DNA of 64,000 bases from Chitinophagales bacterium. GTDB lineage: Bacteria; Bacteroidota; Bacteroidia; Chitinophagales; Saprospiraceae. The DNA is taken from the NCBI GenBank assembly GCA_022360175.1, contig JAKSDI010000058.1:39729-103728 (forward strand), in the 5' to 3' direction. How positions within the stretch are numbered: the first letter of the stretch is position 1; every line of letters starts with the position of its first letter. Made by a program: the position numbers and the translations under genes. The notes under the pieces are model-generated. The model saw only the letters and a list, made by a program, of their open reading frames with translations. It searched no databases and had not been told where the DNA came from. Below, one piece after another: positions 1 through 8,307 of this stretch.

Positions 1-1
1 C

Positions 2-313
2 TTCCATACAGTAAGTAATCTTTACAATATATTAGATGGTAGCTTGTCTTTAGCAAATCCGAAAACGACAGTAAAGGTAATCCCTAATCCTATGCAGGAT
101 GGGGCTTGGATCAATGTAGAAAATATACCCAAGTTCTCTACTCCTATTACATTGAGTTTATTTGATGTAAGCGGAAAATTAGTACAAGAAATACAAAGTG
201 ACAGTCATCAAATATGGCTAGCTCGTAAGCAGTTGGCACCCGGATTGTACTTCTTCTCTATCCAACAGGCCAATCAATGGGTTGCAAATGGAAAAATAAT
301 TATCGTCAATTAA
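2..313 (+). CDS. C-terminal end of a T9SS-sorted secreted protein (5' truncated by window)
   Basis: The reading frame is open to the left edge, so this is the tail of a larger protein. The last 80 or so residues form a type A T9SS sorting domain: a VIPNPMQDG start of the 'PNP' type, then LSLFDVSGKLV, then LAPGLYFFSI and a short basic end (NGKIIIVN). In this family the domain directs export across the outer membrane by the type IX system and is then cleaved. The passenger domain lies outside the window, so its function cannot be named. A strong hairpin terminator follows 40 bases after the stop. Confidence 0.85.
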   Translation, partial: FHTVSNLYNILDGSLSLANPKTTVKVIPNPMQDGAWINVENIPKFSTPITLSLFDVSGKLVQEIQSDSHQIWLARKQLAPGLYFFSIQQANQWVANGKIIIVN

Positions 314-352
314 TCGCAACGCCTGTCAAAGACAGATAGGCAATTAAGTAAA

Positions 353-392
353 GTGGGATTCACTAAAGTGATAGTGGATCTCACCTTTTTTT
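353..392 (+). terminator. Rho-independent terminator of the T9SS gene
   Basis: A 12-bp stem (353-364 with 373-384, two G-T pairs) and an 8-base loop are followed by a run of seven T. It closes the transcript of the upstream T9SS protein and separates it from the non-coding region in front of the TROVE gene. Confidence 0.85.
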
Positions 393-507
393 ATAAAAAA
401 CATCACTACGCAAATAGAGTGCGTACTGCTATTTAATCTTTGTATTGTTCAAAGGAACTAAATAATATAGAAGGCAGTTATGCAATTGTCTTCACAAGAA
501 ATACAGA

Positions 508-663
508 GATTATTCAGGCAGTGAGATGCGACCGTTACTTCGCTGTTAACGAAACCCAACCGGTTCATCAATTTTCTCCTGAATATTTGCCACGGCAGTG
601 AGGATGTCGGTTACTTCGTTATTTCCACGCCGGAATTGCAGGTTCGAATCCTGCCAATATCCA
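508..663 (+). ncRNA. Candidate Y RNA-like (YrlA-type) RNA with a tRNA-like module
   Basis: Seen: a perfect T-arm hairpin (stem 638-642 with 650-654, loop TTCGAAT), followed by CAATAT and CCA at 661-663. Bases 508-514 or 583-589 can pair with 655-661 as an acceptor-like stem. A separate helix, TAACGAA (547-553) with TTCGTTA (615-621), continues as AACCG (558-562) with CGGTT (608-612) across an internal loop. It contains CGAA opposite TTCG, the core words of the Ro60-binding stem of bacterial Y RNAs. Known: bacterial Ro60 (Rsr) genes often neighbour Y RNA genes that carry tRNA-like modules. Inferred: this is that RNA for the TROVE gene starting at 803. The ends are approximate and no clear promoter was found. 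No normal anticodon arm is present, so an ordinary tRNA is unlikely. Confidence 0.5.
517..621 (+). repeat. Imperfect direct repeat inside the candidate Y RNA
   Basis: Bases 517-548 and 594-621 share GGCAGTGAG, an ATG-like core and GTTACTTCG, differing by small gaps. Either copy offers a TTCG that can pair with the CGAA at 550-553: a short local hairpin with copy 1 (539-542), or the long helix with copy 2 (616-618). The element therefore has two competing folds. Confidence 0.6.
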
Positions 664-802
664 TGAGATGTTGTAGTGTAATATCAACACACCGGAAAGC
701 TCCCGCTTCCAATTTTTCTCCGTGGCTTTTTTACAAAAACTTAAGTAGGTAGTGTAATTAAATAGACAACCTATCGCGCTACTACTCACAACCCCACATA
801 TC

Positions 803-2203
803 ATGAAATTTAACAAACGCAAAATCAAATCTTTTTTTGGAACTGGTGAGATAGCAGGCCGTAAAACGAATGCTGCCGGGCGTTATACTTCAGAGCAATT
901 ACTACGCCGTGTTGTAATGGCTAACCTCCTATGGGAAAGCACTTATTATCAGTCGGCAGATACTATCATGGAGCAGATAGAAAGCTTAATCCCCAAGGTA
1001 TCGCCTCAGGCCATTGCTGATTTAGCAATAGAAACACGTTTTGATCAGCGTCTGCGTCATACTCCTATCTATTTGATACTGATGTTGTTTAAATACCATG
1101 GTTGTGGAAGTATAGTATCTGATATACTAGCCCAGATATGTACCCGTCCGGATATGACAATGGATACACTGGCCATGTTGCCGATCATTTTAGGCCGTGA
1201 TAGCATCAAGCCGATCCCTAATGCAGTGAAAAAAGGGTTGGCAAAAGCTTTTGATCAATACGATGCTTATCAATTAGCTAAATACAAGCGTAGTCGACAT
1301 GATATCAGCTTGATTGATGTAGTAAATTTGGTTCGCCCTATACCAACACAGAGCAATGCCGCTGCACTTCAAGATTTGGTAAATGGTACTCTTAAATCTG
1401 CCGACACCTGGGAAAGTAATCTTTCAACAGGTGCAGATAAAGCAAGTACTTTTACCCGTCTCATCAAGGAGCAAAAACTAGGAGCTTTAGCGACCTTGCG
1501 AAATCTGCGAAATATGCAAGAAGCAGGAGTTGCCCGTAAGACAATTCTTCAAAGTTTAAAACAAGTCAACTCCAAATGGTTGACACCATTAAACTTCCTG
1601 GCAGCACAGCGTTTTGCTCCTACATATACGGCTCAGATAGAAGCAGCAATGGTTCGGTCTTTTACTGGTTATAATATCAAAGGGACGACAATATTGGCTA
1701 TTGATGTTTCTGGCTCAATGGGTGGGCTTACCAGTAGCGGGAGTCATTTTTCACGACTAGACCTTGCTTACGCACTTGCAGCTTTTGCAACTTATATTTT
1801 TGAAGATTTGATAGTAGTATTTACTGCAGGAAATGATCGTACACGAAAAGGTGCACATGTCATTTGGCCTAATGTAAAAGGTTTTGGGATTTTTCAATCC
1901 CACCAGGAAATAGCACGCAAAGTAGGAGGTGGTGGTATCTTCACTTACCAACTATGCGAATGGTTAAAAACAGAAGGGATAGCAAAAGATGCTGATCGAT
2001 TAGTAGTCATTTCTGACAGTCAGGATATTGATGTAATGTATGGAGCAAAAGTAGTACCTGACACTTCTCCTTATCAATATTCTTACATCATCGATATTTC
2101 CACTCATACCCATGGCATCAAAAACAGCCAATGGACAGCAGAAATAAACGGTTGGTCAGATAAATTATTTAGCTACATATACGAACTGGAGAAAGAACTT
2201 TAA
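803..2203 (+). CDS. TROVE domain protein, bacterial Ro60 (Rsr)
   Basis: A 466-residue RNA-binding protein of the Ro60/Rsr family. Residues about 10-290 are the helical TROVE ring (family features FGTGEIAGRKTNAAG, LRHTPIYLILMLF, LGALATLRNLRNM). Residues about 293-466 form a von Willebrand A domain with an intact MIDAS, D301-x-S303-x-S305. In characterised bacteria Rsr binds Y RNAs and misfolded RNAs and works with 3' exonucleases such as PNPase in rRNA maturation and decay. The structured element just upstream is a plausible Y RNA partner. No RtcB ligase is seen nearby. The stop overlaps the convergent pdxA stop by four bases. The family call is firm; the cellular role is inferred. Confidence 0.93.
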   Translation: MKFNKRKIKSFFGTGEIAGRKTNAAGRYTSEQLLRRVVMANLLWESTYYQSADTIMEQIESLIPKVSPQAIADLAIETRFDQRLRHTPIYLILMLFKYHGCGSIVSDILAQICTRPDMTMDTLAMLPIILGRDSIKPIPNAVKKGLAKAFDQYDAYQLAKYKRSRHDISLIDVVNLVRPIPTQSNAAALQDLVNGTLKSADTWESNLSTGADKASTFTRLIKEQKLGALATLRNLRNMQEAGVARKTILQSLKQVNSKWLTPLNFLAAQRFAPTYTAQIEAAMVRSFTGYNIKGTTILAIDVSGSMGGLTSSGSHFSRLDLAYALAAFATYIFEDLIVVFTAGNDRTRKGAHVIWPNVKGFGIFQSHQEIARKVGGGGIFTYQLCEWLKTEGIAKDADRLVVISDSQDIDVMYGAKVVPDTSPYQYSYIIDISTHTHGIKNSQWTAEINGWSDKLFSYIYELEKEL

Positions 2204-3279
2204 TCCTCTGTCAAGACTTCATCTTCTCCTTCCACCTCGGCTGGCTTTTTAAGCTGGCCGATGGCATTTTCATGTAACTCTCTATATTCTGAACGATTGC
2301 GAGCTACATCCATTGCCAGGAAGAGTGCCCTACGGAATGAAGAAGGATCCGCCATATTTTTTCCAGCAAGGTCAAAAGCTGTACCATGGTCAGGCGAGGT
2401 GCGCACAAAAGGTAAGCCAGCAGTAAAATTCACCCCATTACCAAAGGAAAGTGCTTTAAATGGTACAAGGCCCTGATCATGATACATAGCCATAATACCA
2501 TCATACTTAAGGTGTTTGCCAGAGCCAAAGAAGCCATCCGCAGCGAAAGGCCCCATTACCAGCACTCCCTTCTTTTTAAGTTCAACGATCGCCGGGCGTA
2601 TCATTTTTTCTTCTTCTGTCCCTAAAACACCTCCATCTCCCGCATGAGGATTGAGCCCTAATACGGCAATAGTAGGTTTTTCGATACCAAAATCTACTTT
2701 AAGGGTATCATTCAAAACCTGTATCTTATCAATGATAAGTTTTTTATTAATTGTTTTGACTACCTCGCTTAGTGGCAGATGGTTAGTGACTAATCCTACT
2801 CTTAATCCATCATTTACCATCAACATGAGGCTTTCATTTCCTTCCCCCAGTTCTTTAGTCAAATATTCGGTATGGCCTGGAAAAGGGAAATTGGCCATTT
2901 TGATTGCTTCTTTACTAAGCGGTGCAGTTACTAAAGCATCTATTTTACCTTCTTTTAAATCTTTCGTTGCTGCTTCGAGAGATCGAATGGCAAATTGCCC
3001 ACTTTCTTCTGATGGGCTCCCCAGGTTAATATTTACATTTTCCTGCCAGCAGTTTATTATATTGACTTTCTCAGAATTCAACTTTTCTAAATCTCGAACA
3101 GAAAAAAAGTCAAATTCTTTATCCACTATATTTTTATGGTAAGAAACAACTTTTGACGATCCATACACAATAGGTATGAACATTTGCGGTATTTTTGGGT
3201 GGCCGAGTGTTTTTAGGATGACTTCTAGTCCGATTCCATTGATGTCTCCTATACTTATGCCTATCTTTAGCTTTTTCAT
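2200..3279 (-). CDS. pdxA: 4-hydroxythreonine-4-phosphate dehydrogenase (PdxA)
   Basis: A 359-residue cytoplasmic enzyme of pyridoxal-phosphate synthesis. It oxidises 4-phosphohydroxy-L-threonine with NAD; the product goes to PdxJ. Signature segments are visible: GDINGIGLEV near the N-terminus, TAPLSKEAI, the metal-binding PGHTEYL (H136), LGLNPHAGDGG, and MYHDQGLVPFK with RTSPDHGTAFDLAG near the end. Length is normal. It is divergent from rsmA, an order common in Bacteroidota, and convergent with the TROVE gene. A TAnnTTTG box lies just upstream. Confidence 0.95.
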   Translation of the reverse strand: MKKLKIGISIGDINGIGLEVILKTLGHPKIPQMFIPIVYGSSKVVSYHKNIVDKEFDFFSVRDLEKLNSEKVNIINCWQENVNINLGSPSEESGQFAIRSLEAATKDLKEGKIDALVTAPLSKEAIKMANFPFPGHTEYLTKELGEGNESLMLMVNDGLRVGLVTNHLPLSEVVKTINKKLIIDKIQVLNDTLKVDFGIEKPTIAVLGLNPHAGDGGVLGTEEEKMIRPAIVELKKKGVLVMGPFAADGFFGSGKHLKYDGIMAMYHDQGLVPFKALSFGNGVNFTAGLPFVRTSPDHGTAFDLAGKNMADPSSFRRALFLAMDVARNRSEYRELHENAIGQLKKPAEVEGEDEVLTED

Positions 3280-3307
3280 TTCACTGCTTACTTGTAAATA
3301 AGAAACG

Positions 3308-3315
3308 CAAAAGTA
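3308..3315 (-). promoter_or_regulatory. Possible -7 box for pdxA
   Basis: On the minus strand these bases read TACTTTTG, matching the Bacteroidota TAnnTTTG box, 29 bases before the pdxA start. No TTG at the usual distance was seen, so support is partial. Confidence 0.4.
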
Positions 3316-3334
3316 AGCATTTTAAACGAGACCA

Positions 3335-4111
3335 TTGAAAGCCAAAAAATCATACGGACAACACTTTCTAACCAATAAAGCTTATGCTGCTCGTATTGCC
3401 GACAGCCTAAGCCTACTGGGAGCTAGCTATCAACAAGTAGTTGAAGTCGGGCCTGGAAAGGGAATGCTAACCCAGTATTTGTTAGAAAAAGAGCTGGACC
3501 TTCTAGCTATTGAAGCGGATCAAGATATGTTTGACTATCTACAGGACTATCTTGGGCTGAAGGAAGAACAGTTGCTCAAAGCCAATTTCTTAAGAGTAGA
3601 CCTCGCTGAAGCAGTTCAGAAGAAACCCTTTGGCCTAATTGGCAATTTCCCTTATAACATCTCTTCTCAGATCCTTTTCAAGATGCTCGAATACAAAGAA
3701 TATATCCCTGAGATGGTGGGAATGTTTCAAAAAGAAGTAGCAGAAAGGGTAGTGGCTCCTCCAGGTAATAAGACCTATGGTGTGATCAGTGTACTTGTTC
3801 AAGCCTATTATGAAGGAGAATACCTCTTTACTGTTAGTAAAGGAAATTTTTCTCCTCCTCCAAAAGTACAATCAGCGGTAATTCGGTTAAGCCGAAAAGA
3901 AGATCAAGAACTAGGCTGTGATGCAAAATTATTTCGACAGGTAGTAAAAGGTGCCTTTAGCCAGCGTCGGAAAATGTTGCGCAATACAATGAAGTCATTC
4001 ATAAAAGAATCTGAAATATTAAAAGATGTATTCTTCGAACAACGGCCAGAAAGATTGAGTGTAGAGGACTTTGTACAATTGACCAATTTGGTAGCAAGCA
4101 ACAGGACATGA
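3335..4111 (+). CDS. rsmA: 16S rRNA dimethyladenosine transferase (RsmA/KsgA)
   Basis: A 258-residue SAM-dependent methyltransferase that dimethylates two adjacent adenines in the 3' hairpin of 16S rRNA during small-subunit maturation. Motifs: KSYGQHFL at the N-terminus, the SAM-binding VVEVGPGKGMLT, the catalytic NFPYNIS (NxPY type), and the C-terminal FSQRRKMLRN. The start is TTG: the frame has no ATG before the conserved KKSYGQHF, and the TTG puts it at the normal distance. It is divergent from pdxA across 55 bases. Confidence 0.95.
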   Translation: MKAKKSYGQHFLTNKAYAARIADSLSLLGASYQQVVEVGPGKGMLTQYLLEKELDLLAIEADQDMFDYLQDYLGLKEEQLLKANFLRVDLAEAVQKKPFGLIGNFPYNISSQILFKMLEYKEYIPEMVGMFQKEVAERVVAPPGNKTYGVISVLVQAYYEGEYLFTVSKGNFSPPPKVQSAVIRLSRKEDQELGCDAKLFRQVVKGAFSQRRKMLRNTMKSFIKESEILKDVFFEQRPERLSVEDFVQLTNLVASNRT

Positions 4112-4213
4112 TCTTTTGGCCCTTTTCAGGGCTATTGAACTATTTATAAGGCCGTAACCTTATTATGCTAGACAAGAATCAATATAGATTTAACTTTCAA
4201 AACAAATTTTCAA

Positions 4214-4660
4214 ATGAGTCTGGAAAAGAAAATTGCGGAAGACTTAAAAGCAGCAATGAAAGCAAAAGACCAACAAGCATTAAGAGGCATTAGAGCTATT
4301 AAAGCTGCTATATTGTTGGAAAAAACTAAAGGTGGAGATACCAGCATTTCAGAAGGTGATGAAATTAAGATTCTTCAAAAGCTGGTAAAGCAGCGTAAAG
4401 ACTCTCTGACCATCTATCAGGAACAAGGGCGCGAAGACCTTGCTCAAACAGAGAAAGAGGAAATAGAAATAATAGAACGCTATCTGCCAGAACAAATGTC
4501 GGCAGAAGAATTAGAAGCAGAACTCAAGGCAATCATTGCAGAAACAGGAGCTTCTTCCATGCGTGATATGGGTAAGGTAATGGGGCTAGCTAGCAAGAAA
4601 TTTGCCGGCAGAGCTGATGGTAAAACCATTTCTGCTAAAGTAAAAGAATTATTAGGGTAA
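4214..4660 (+). CDS. GatB/YqeY domain protein
   Basis: A 148-residue protein matching the YqeY family over its full length: MSLEKKIAEDLKAAMKAKD at the N-terminus, then LRGIRAIKAAI, an E-rich ERYLPEQMS segment and MGKVMGLASKKFAGRADGK near the end. The fold is related to the tail domain of GatB, which positions tRNA in the amidotransferase, but the stand-alone protein has no established function. It is preceded by about 100 bases of spacer, so it may have its own promoter. Confidence 0.92.
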   Translation: MSLEKKIAEDLKAAMKAKDQQALRGIRAIKAAILLEKTKGGDTSISEGDEIKILQKLVKQRKDSLTIYQEQGREDLAQTEKEEIEIIERYLPEQMSAEELEAELKAIIAETGASSMRDMGKVMGLASKKFAGRADGKTISAKVKELLG

Positions 4661-4789
4661 GGATAGGGATGGTGAGTAAGTGATTGGTCTTGTATCTCTA
4701 AAGACTAAAGAGGGAAACTGAAACACTGAATACTGAAGATTATTACTTACTTTAGCGCCCGAATTTCAAAACCAAATTATAGCAACAAA

Positions 4790-6316
4790 ATGGATGTTGG
4801 ATTCTTAAAAGAATTGGGGTTAGGTGCAAAAAATGCAGGTACCAGTACAGGTGCCAATACCCTTGATTCAGGAAAATATATTGACTCTTACTCTCCAGTA
4901 GATGGTCAGCTTATCGGTAGTGTAAGCGAAACTACAACGGAAGAGTATGAGCAAGTGATGAAAACTGCTCAGGAAGCTTTCCAAAAATGGAGAGATCTTC
5001 CTGCTCCAATGCGTGGAGAAATCGTACGCCAATATGGCCTTGCTTTACGCAAATATAAAGACCCTCTGGGAAGGTTAGTTTCCTATGAAATGGGTAAAAG
5101 CTTACAGGAAGGCTGGGGTGAAGTACAAGAAATGATTGACATTTGTGACTTCGCTGTTGGACTTTCTCGCCAGCTTTATGGATTGACTATGCATTCTGAG
5201 CGCCCTCACCATCGCATGTATGAGCAGTGGCACCCACTAGGGATTGTAGGTATTATTTCTGCCTTTAACTTCCCTGTAGCTGTTTGGTCATGGAATGCTA
5301 TGATTGCAATGGTATGTGGAGATGTTTGTGTATGGAAAGCATCTGAAAAGGCACCTTTATGCTCAGTAGCTTGTCAGAATATTCTTCGAGAAGTACTTGC
5401 AGAAAATGAGGTTCCTGAAGGCGTTTCGTCTATTATCAATGGAGACTACAAGATAGGAGAAATGATGACTAATGATCATCGCATTCCTCTAGTATCTGCT
5501 ACCGGTAGTACTCGTATGGGCAAAATAGTAGGTGCTACTGTTGCGGGGCGTATGGGTAAAACCATTTTAGAATTGGGTGGCAACAACGCCATCATTATCA
5601 CTCCTAGTGCAGATATGAATGTGGTACTCACTGGTGCTTTATTTGGTGCAGTAGGTACATGCGGACAACGTTGTACTTCTACTCGTCGTCTTATCATTCA
5701 CGATAGTGTATACGATGAAGTTAAGGAGAAACTTACAAGAGCCTATGGCCAATTGCGCATTGGCAATCCATTAGATCAAAACAATCATGTAGGCCCTCTT
5801 ATAGATAAAGGAGCTGTAGATAGTTACTTAAATGCTATAGAAGCAGCTAAAAAAGAAGGGGCTAACTTTCTTGTAGAAGGAGGAGTACTAGAAGGAGAAG
5901 GATATGAGAGTGGTTGTTATGTTAAGCCTTGTATTGCAGAAGTTGAGCATGATTATGATATCGTTCATGCAGAGACATTTGCTCCTATTTTGTATTTGAT
6001 TAAGTACAACGATCTGGAGGAGGCAATTACTTATCAGAATGAGGTTCCTCAAGGGCTTTCTTCTGCTATCATGACAAACAACATGCGAGAAGCAGAGCGT
6101 TTCTTGTCTGTAGCAGGTTCTGACTGTGGTATTGCTAATGTTAATATCGGTACGAGTGGAGCGGAAATTGGTGGAGCATTTGGTGGTGAAAAAGAAACAG
6201 GTGGTGGCCGCGAAAGTGGTTCTGATTCCTGGAAAGCTTATATGCGCCGTCAAACTAACACGATCAACTATAGTGCTGAAGTACCTTTAGCACAGGGTAT
6301 TAAGTTTGATTTATAA
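4790..6316 (+). CDS. ALDH7-type aldehyde dehydrogenase (aminoadipate-semialdehyde dehydrogenase-like)
   Basis: A 508-residue NAD(P)-dependent aldehyde dehydrogenase. Catalytic residues are in place: Asn160 in SAFNFP, Glu261 in ELGGNN, and Cys295 in CGQRCTSTRR. The latter context and the end of the protein (GGGRESGSDSWKAYMRRQTNTINYS) are typical of ALDH7A1/AmaB. That group oxidises L-aminoadipate semialdehyde/piperideine-6-carboxylate in lysine breakdown and protects against aldehydes in stress. No other lysine-degradation gene is nearby, so the physiological substrate is inferred from subfamily only. A strong hairpin terminator follows. Confidence 0.9.
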   Translation: MDVGFLKELGLGAKNAGTSTGANTLDSGKYIDSYSPVDGQLIGSVSETTTEEYEQVMKTAQEAFQKWRDLPAPMRGEIVRQYGLALRKYKDPLGRLVSYEMGKSLQEGWGEVQEMIDICDFAVGLSRQLYGLTMHSERPHHRMYEQWHPLGIVGIISAFNFPVAVWSWNAMIAMVCGDVCVWKASEKAPLCSVACQNILREVLAENEVPEGVSSIINGDYKIGEMMTNDHRIPLVSATGSTRMGKIVGATVAGRMGKTILELGGNNAIIITPSADMNVVLTGALFGAVGTCGQRCTSTRRLIIHDSVYDEVKEKLTRAYGQLRIGNPLDQNNHVGPLIDKGAVDSYLNAIEAAKKEGANFLVEGGVLEGEGYESGCYVKPCIAEVEHDYDIVHAETFAPILYLIKYNDLEEAITYQNEVPQGLSSAIMTNNMREAERFLSVAGSDCGIANVNIGTSGAEIGGAFGGEKETGGGRESGSDSWKAYMRRQTNTINYSAEVPLAQGIKFDL

Positions 6317-6331
6317 AATCTGCTTATTTAT

Positions 6332-6368
6332 GAAAAAGCCTGCTTTATTTTTTAAAGCGGGCTTTTTC
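6332..6368. terminator. Bidirectional hairpin terminator
   Basis: A 16-bp stem (6332-6347 with 6353-6368, one G-T pair) with A-run and T-run flanks lies between the convergent aldehyde dehydrogenase and Rpn-family genes. It can end transcripts from both sides. Confidence 0.88.
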
Positions 6369-6369
6369 A

Positions 6370-7323
6370 TTATTGATCGTTATCTATCGTTTCATCATTA
6401 TTGATGACCAATTTTATTTCTTCCGGAGCCTTTTCCGCTATTACATCTTCTACAAAACTTTCAGATACAGACAGTAAATCACAAATAGTCTCCACATCAA
6501 ATCCCTTTGCAAGCATTTTTTGAGTCGATACTATTTTAGACAACTTAAGTTCATATCTGCCCTTTGCTCTTCCCTCTTTCGCCCCTTCCTTAATTCCTTC
6601 TTTTATCCCCTTTTCCATTCCTTCCCTCATCCCCACTTCTTCAGCCTCCTTCTTAACCTGCTTGTACCAGTAATTTTGAGTTATATCTATTGTAAATGGC
6701 ATTTCTTGAATGGTTTTTGCTGTTAACACATCGAGGTTTCGTGCTTGTGATAACAAGTTAAGTTGATTAAAGCATTTTTGCAACTCATTATCATTAGTAC
6801 TCACTTCGCGTAGCCGCTTGATTATTAAACGAATAATAGCCTCTGGCGGTTCTCCTTTAAAGTCGGCGAGCACTGCCAGTAATATTTCTTCAGGAATATC
6901 TGAACGGATAAAATCACTACTATCCATAGCCTGGAGATCAATCAGTTGAAAACCTCTATACACTAAAGGTTCTGGCAAAATCCGCTCCATTTTGATCTTT
7001 TGTTTACCAAAATAGATGACAAAATGCCGAATTTCTATCCCTGGATGCCTACGTTGTATCATACCATGATACTCTCCAACCCGATACAGCATTTCAGAAT
7101 CATAGGTACTTTGGTATTCCAAATGCAAAATAAATGCTTCTCCACCTTGAGTAGTGATTTTTTTAAGGTAATCAACTCCTCGCTTAGTGGTAGCATTAAA
7201 TTCTGTACCAAGTGGTTCACTTTTGTAAATAGTGATTCCCATTTGTCGTTGTAGGAGAGGAAGGACTAATTTCTCTAAATTTTCCTTGAAAATATTGTCA
7301 TAATTGTGAGAGCTACGTTTCAT
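6370..7323 (-). CDS. Rpn/YhgA-like PD-(D/E)XK nuclease family protein
   Basis: About 317 residues. The N-terminal half carries the putative nuclease fold of the Rpn (recombination-promoting nuclease, formerly 'transposase, YhgA-like') group. GVDYL supplies an acidic residue and FILHLEYQ gives the E-x-Q pair typical of the family. A repetitive Gly-Lys-Glu stretch around residues 230-255 (GMREGMEKGIKEG, GAKEGRAKG) is also usual for it, followed by a short helical tail. Rpn proteins have been linked to RecA-independent recombination and phage defence in Enterobacteria; the role here is unknown. The longer frame begins at a TTG; the ATG one codon later is preferred. No terminal repeats or partner transposase were seen. 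Confidence 0.8.
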   Translation of the reverse strand: MKRSSHNYDNIFKENLEKLVLPLLQRQMGITIYKSEPLGTEFNATTKRGVDYLKKITTQGGEAFILHLEYQSTYDSEMLYRVGEYHGMIQRRHPGIEIRHFVIYFGKQKIKMERILPEPLVYRGFQLIDLQAMDSSDFIRSDIPEEILLAVLADFKGEPPEAIIRLIIKRLREVSTNDNELQKCFNQLNLLSQARNLDVLTAKTIQEMPFTIDITQNYWYKQVKKEAEEVGMREGMEKGIKEGIKEGAKEGRAKGRYELKLSKIVSTQKMLAKGFDVETICDLLSVSESFVEDVIAEKAPEEIKLVINNDETIDNDQ

Positions 7324-7338
7324 CAAAGTAAAACAAAT

Positions 7339-7373
7339 AAAAAACCAAATAATTTGAAACTATTTGGTTTTTT
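7339..7373 (-). terminator. Hairpin terminator of the nucleotidyltransferase operon
   Basis: A 13-bp perfect stem (7339-7351 with 7361-7373) has A6 and T6 outer ends. It lies just past the stop of the minus-strand gene at 7401 and before the start of the Rpn-family gene, so it separates the two transcripts. Confidence 0.85.
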
Positions 7374-7400
7374 ATTTAAAAAGAAATATTCTCTTTCACA

Positions 7401-8303
7401 TCAAATGCTCCACAAAACCTCTGGATACATTCCTTGCTCTACTAAATTATCAAAAGCATTTACCACCATTTCCTTATCTTCTTTATACGTAACACCGTAC
7501 CATTTTTCCTGATTTGGTATTACACTTAGTTTTATTTGCCCTGAATTGATCAGATTATTAATAACGAGTGGGATATAAAATTCTGCACGGGGCTGATCTT
7601 GATGATTTTCCACAAACTCCAGGAATTGCTTCCTCGTTATTTCAAATATATTTGGGTGGAAACCCCAAAAATTCATAGAGACGAGTGCTTCTGAAGAGAG
7701 TTCATGACGACCTCCTTCTTCTTCATATGTGATCCCTTTTTCTGATCGCTGTACCTTATGCCGTTCTACTACATCTGTCAAGTAACCTTTTTCATCTACA
7801 TAACAGACTCCACGGTTAACATGGCCTGCATCCGACAATGTTTTATTTAATTCATAACCAATCATAGAGTAATGATCTGGAGCACACTCATTGGTTAGAA
7901 ACGCTGCCATAGACTGAAAACTACTGATACCGTAGTAATCATCTGCATTAATTACTGCAAAAGGAGTATCTACTACTTCTTTTGCTACTAGCACGGCATG
8001 CCCTGTTCCCCAGGGTTTTTCTCTTTCAGGAATATTTGTCAATCCTTCAATAGGAGAATCAATAGCCTGAAAAGCATAAGCTACTTCTATTTTATCTTCG
8101 AATTTATTCCCGAAAGTTTTGCGAAAAGCATCTTCAATATCTTTACGGATAACAAAAACAACTTTTCCAAAACCTGCCCGAATGGCATCGTAAATGGAAT
8201 ATTCGATAATAACTTCCTGATTAGGCCCTACTCCATCTAATTGCTTTAGGCCTCCATATCGACTGCCCATACCAGCAGCCAAAATAACTAAAGTTGGCTT
8301 CAT
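7401..8303 (-). CDS. Sugar-phosphate nucleotidyltransferase family protein
   Basis: A 300-residue cytoplasmic enzyme with an NTP_transferase Rossmann-like fold. The N-terminal ILAAGMGSRYGGLKQLDGVGP is the nucleotide-binding signature. WGTGHAVLVAKE and the INADDYYG segment (metal-binding Asp) follow. It should join a nucleoside monophosphate to a sugar phosphate or similar acceptor, but the substrate cannot be read from the sequence. It is the last gene of a minus-strand run and begins 4 bases after the upstream gene ends. Confidence 0.85.
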   Translation of the reverse strand: MKPTLVILAAGMGSRYGGLKQLDGVGPNQEVIIEYSIYDAIRAGFGKVVFVIRKDIEDAFRKTFGNKFEDKIEVAYAFQAIDSPIEGLTNIPEREKPWGTGHAVLVAKEVVDTPFAVINADDYYGISSFQSMAAFLTNECAPDHYSMIGYELNKTLSDAGHVNRGVCYVDEKGYLTDVVERHKVQRSEKGITYEEEGGRHELSSEALVSMNFWGFHPNIFEITRKQFLEFVENHQDQPRAEFYIPLVINNLINSGQIKLSVIPNQEKWYGVTYKEDKEMVVNAFDNLVEQGMYPEVLWSI

Positions 8304-8307
8304 GTGA

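Larger units (their letters stand above)
314..802. other. 489-base gene-free stretch before the TROVE gene
   Basis: It holds the terminator at 353-392 and the structured RNA candidate at about 508-663. Bases 664-802 include a small hairpin (TGTTG near 669 with CAACA near 685) and are otherwise AT-rich leader. No convincing protein-coding frame is present. The antisense frame over 619-828 runs through the RNA structure and into the TROVE start. Confidence 0.6.

Noticed and set aside
583..663. A possible ordinary tRNA gene based on the perfect T-arm and CCA
   Set aside because: No 5-bp anticodon stem with a 7-base loop exists at the right place, the acceptor pairing needs a bulge, and the D-arm is only weakly formed. 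It is better explained as a tRNA-like module of a Y RNA.
619..828. Minus-strand frame of 69 codons over the RNA element
   Set aside because: It lies antisense to the structured RNA and enters the TROVE gene start; the peptide has no recognisable features.
6370..7323. Calling the Rpn-family gene a transposase or insertion sequence
   Set aside because: No terminal inverted repeats, target duplications or second transposase frame were seen; the family name is historical.
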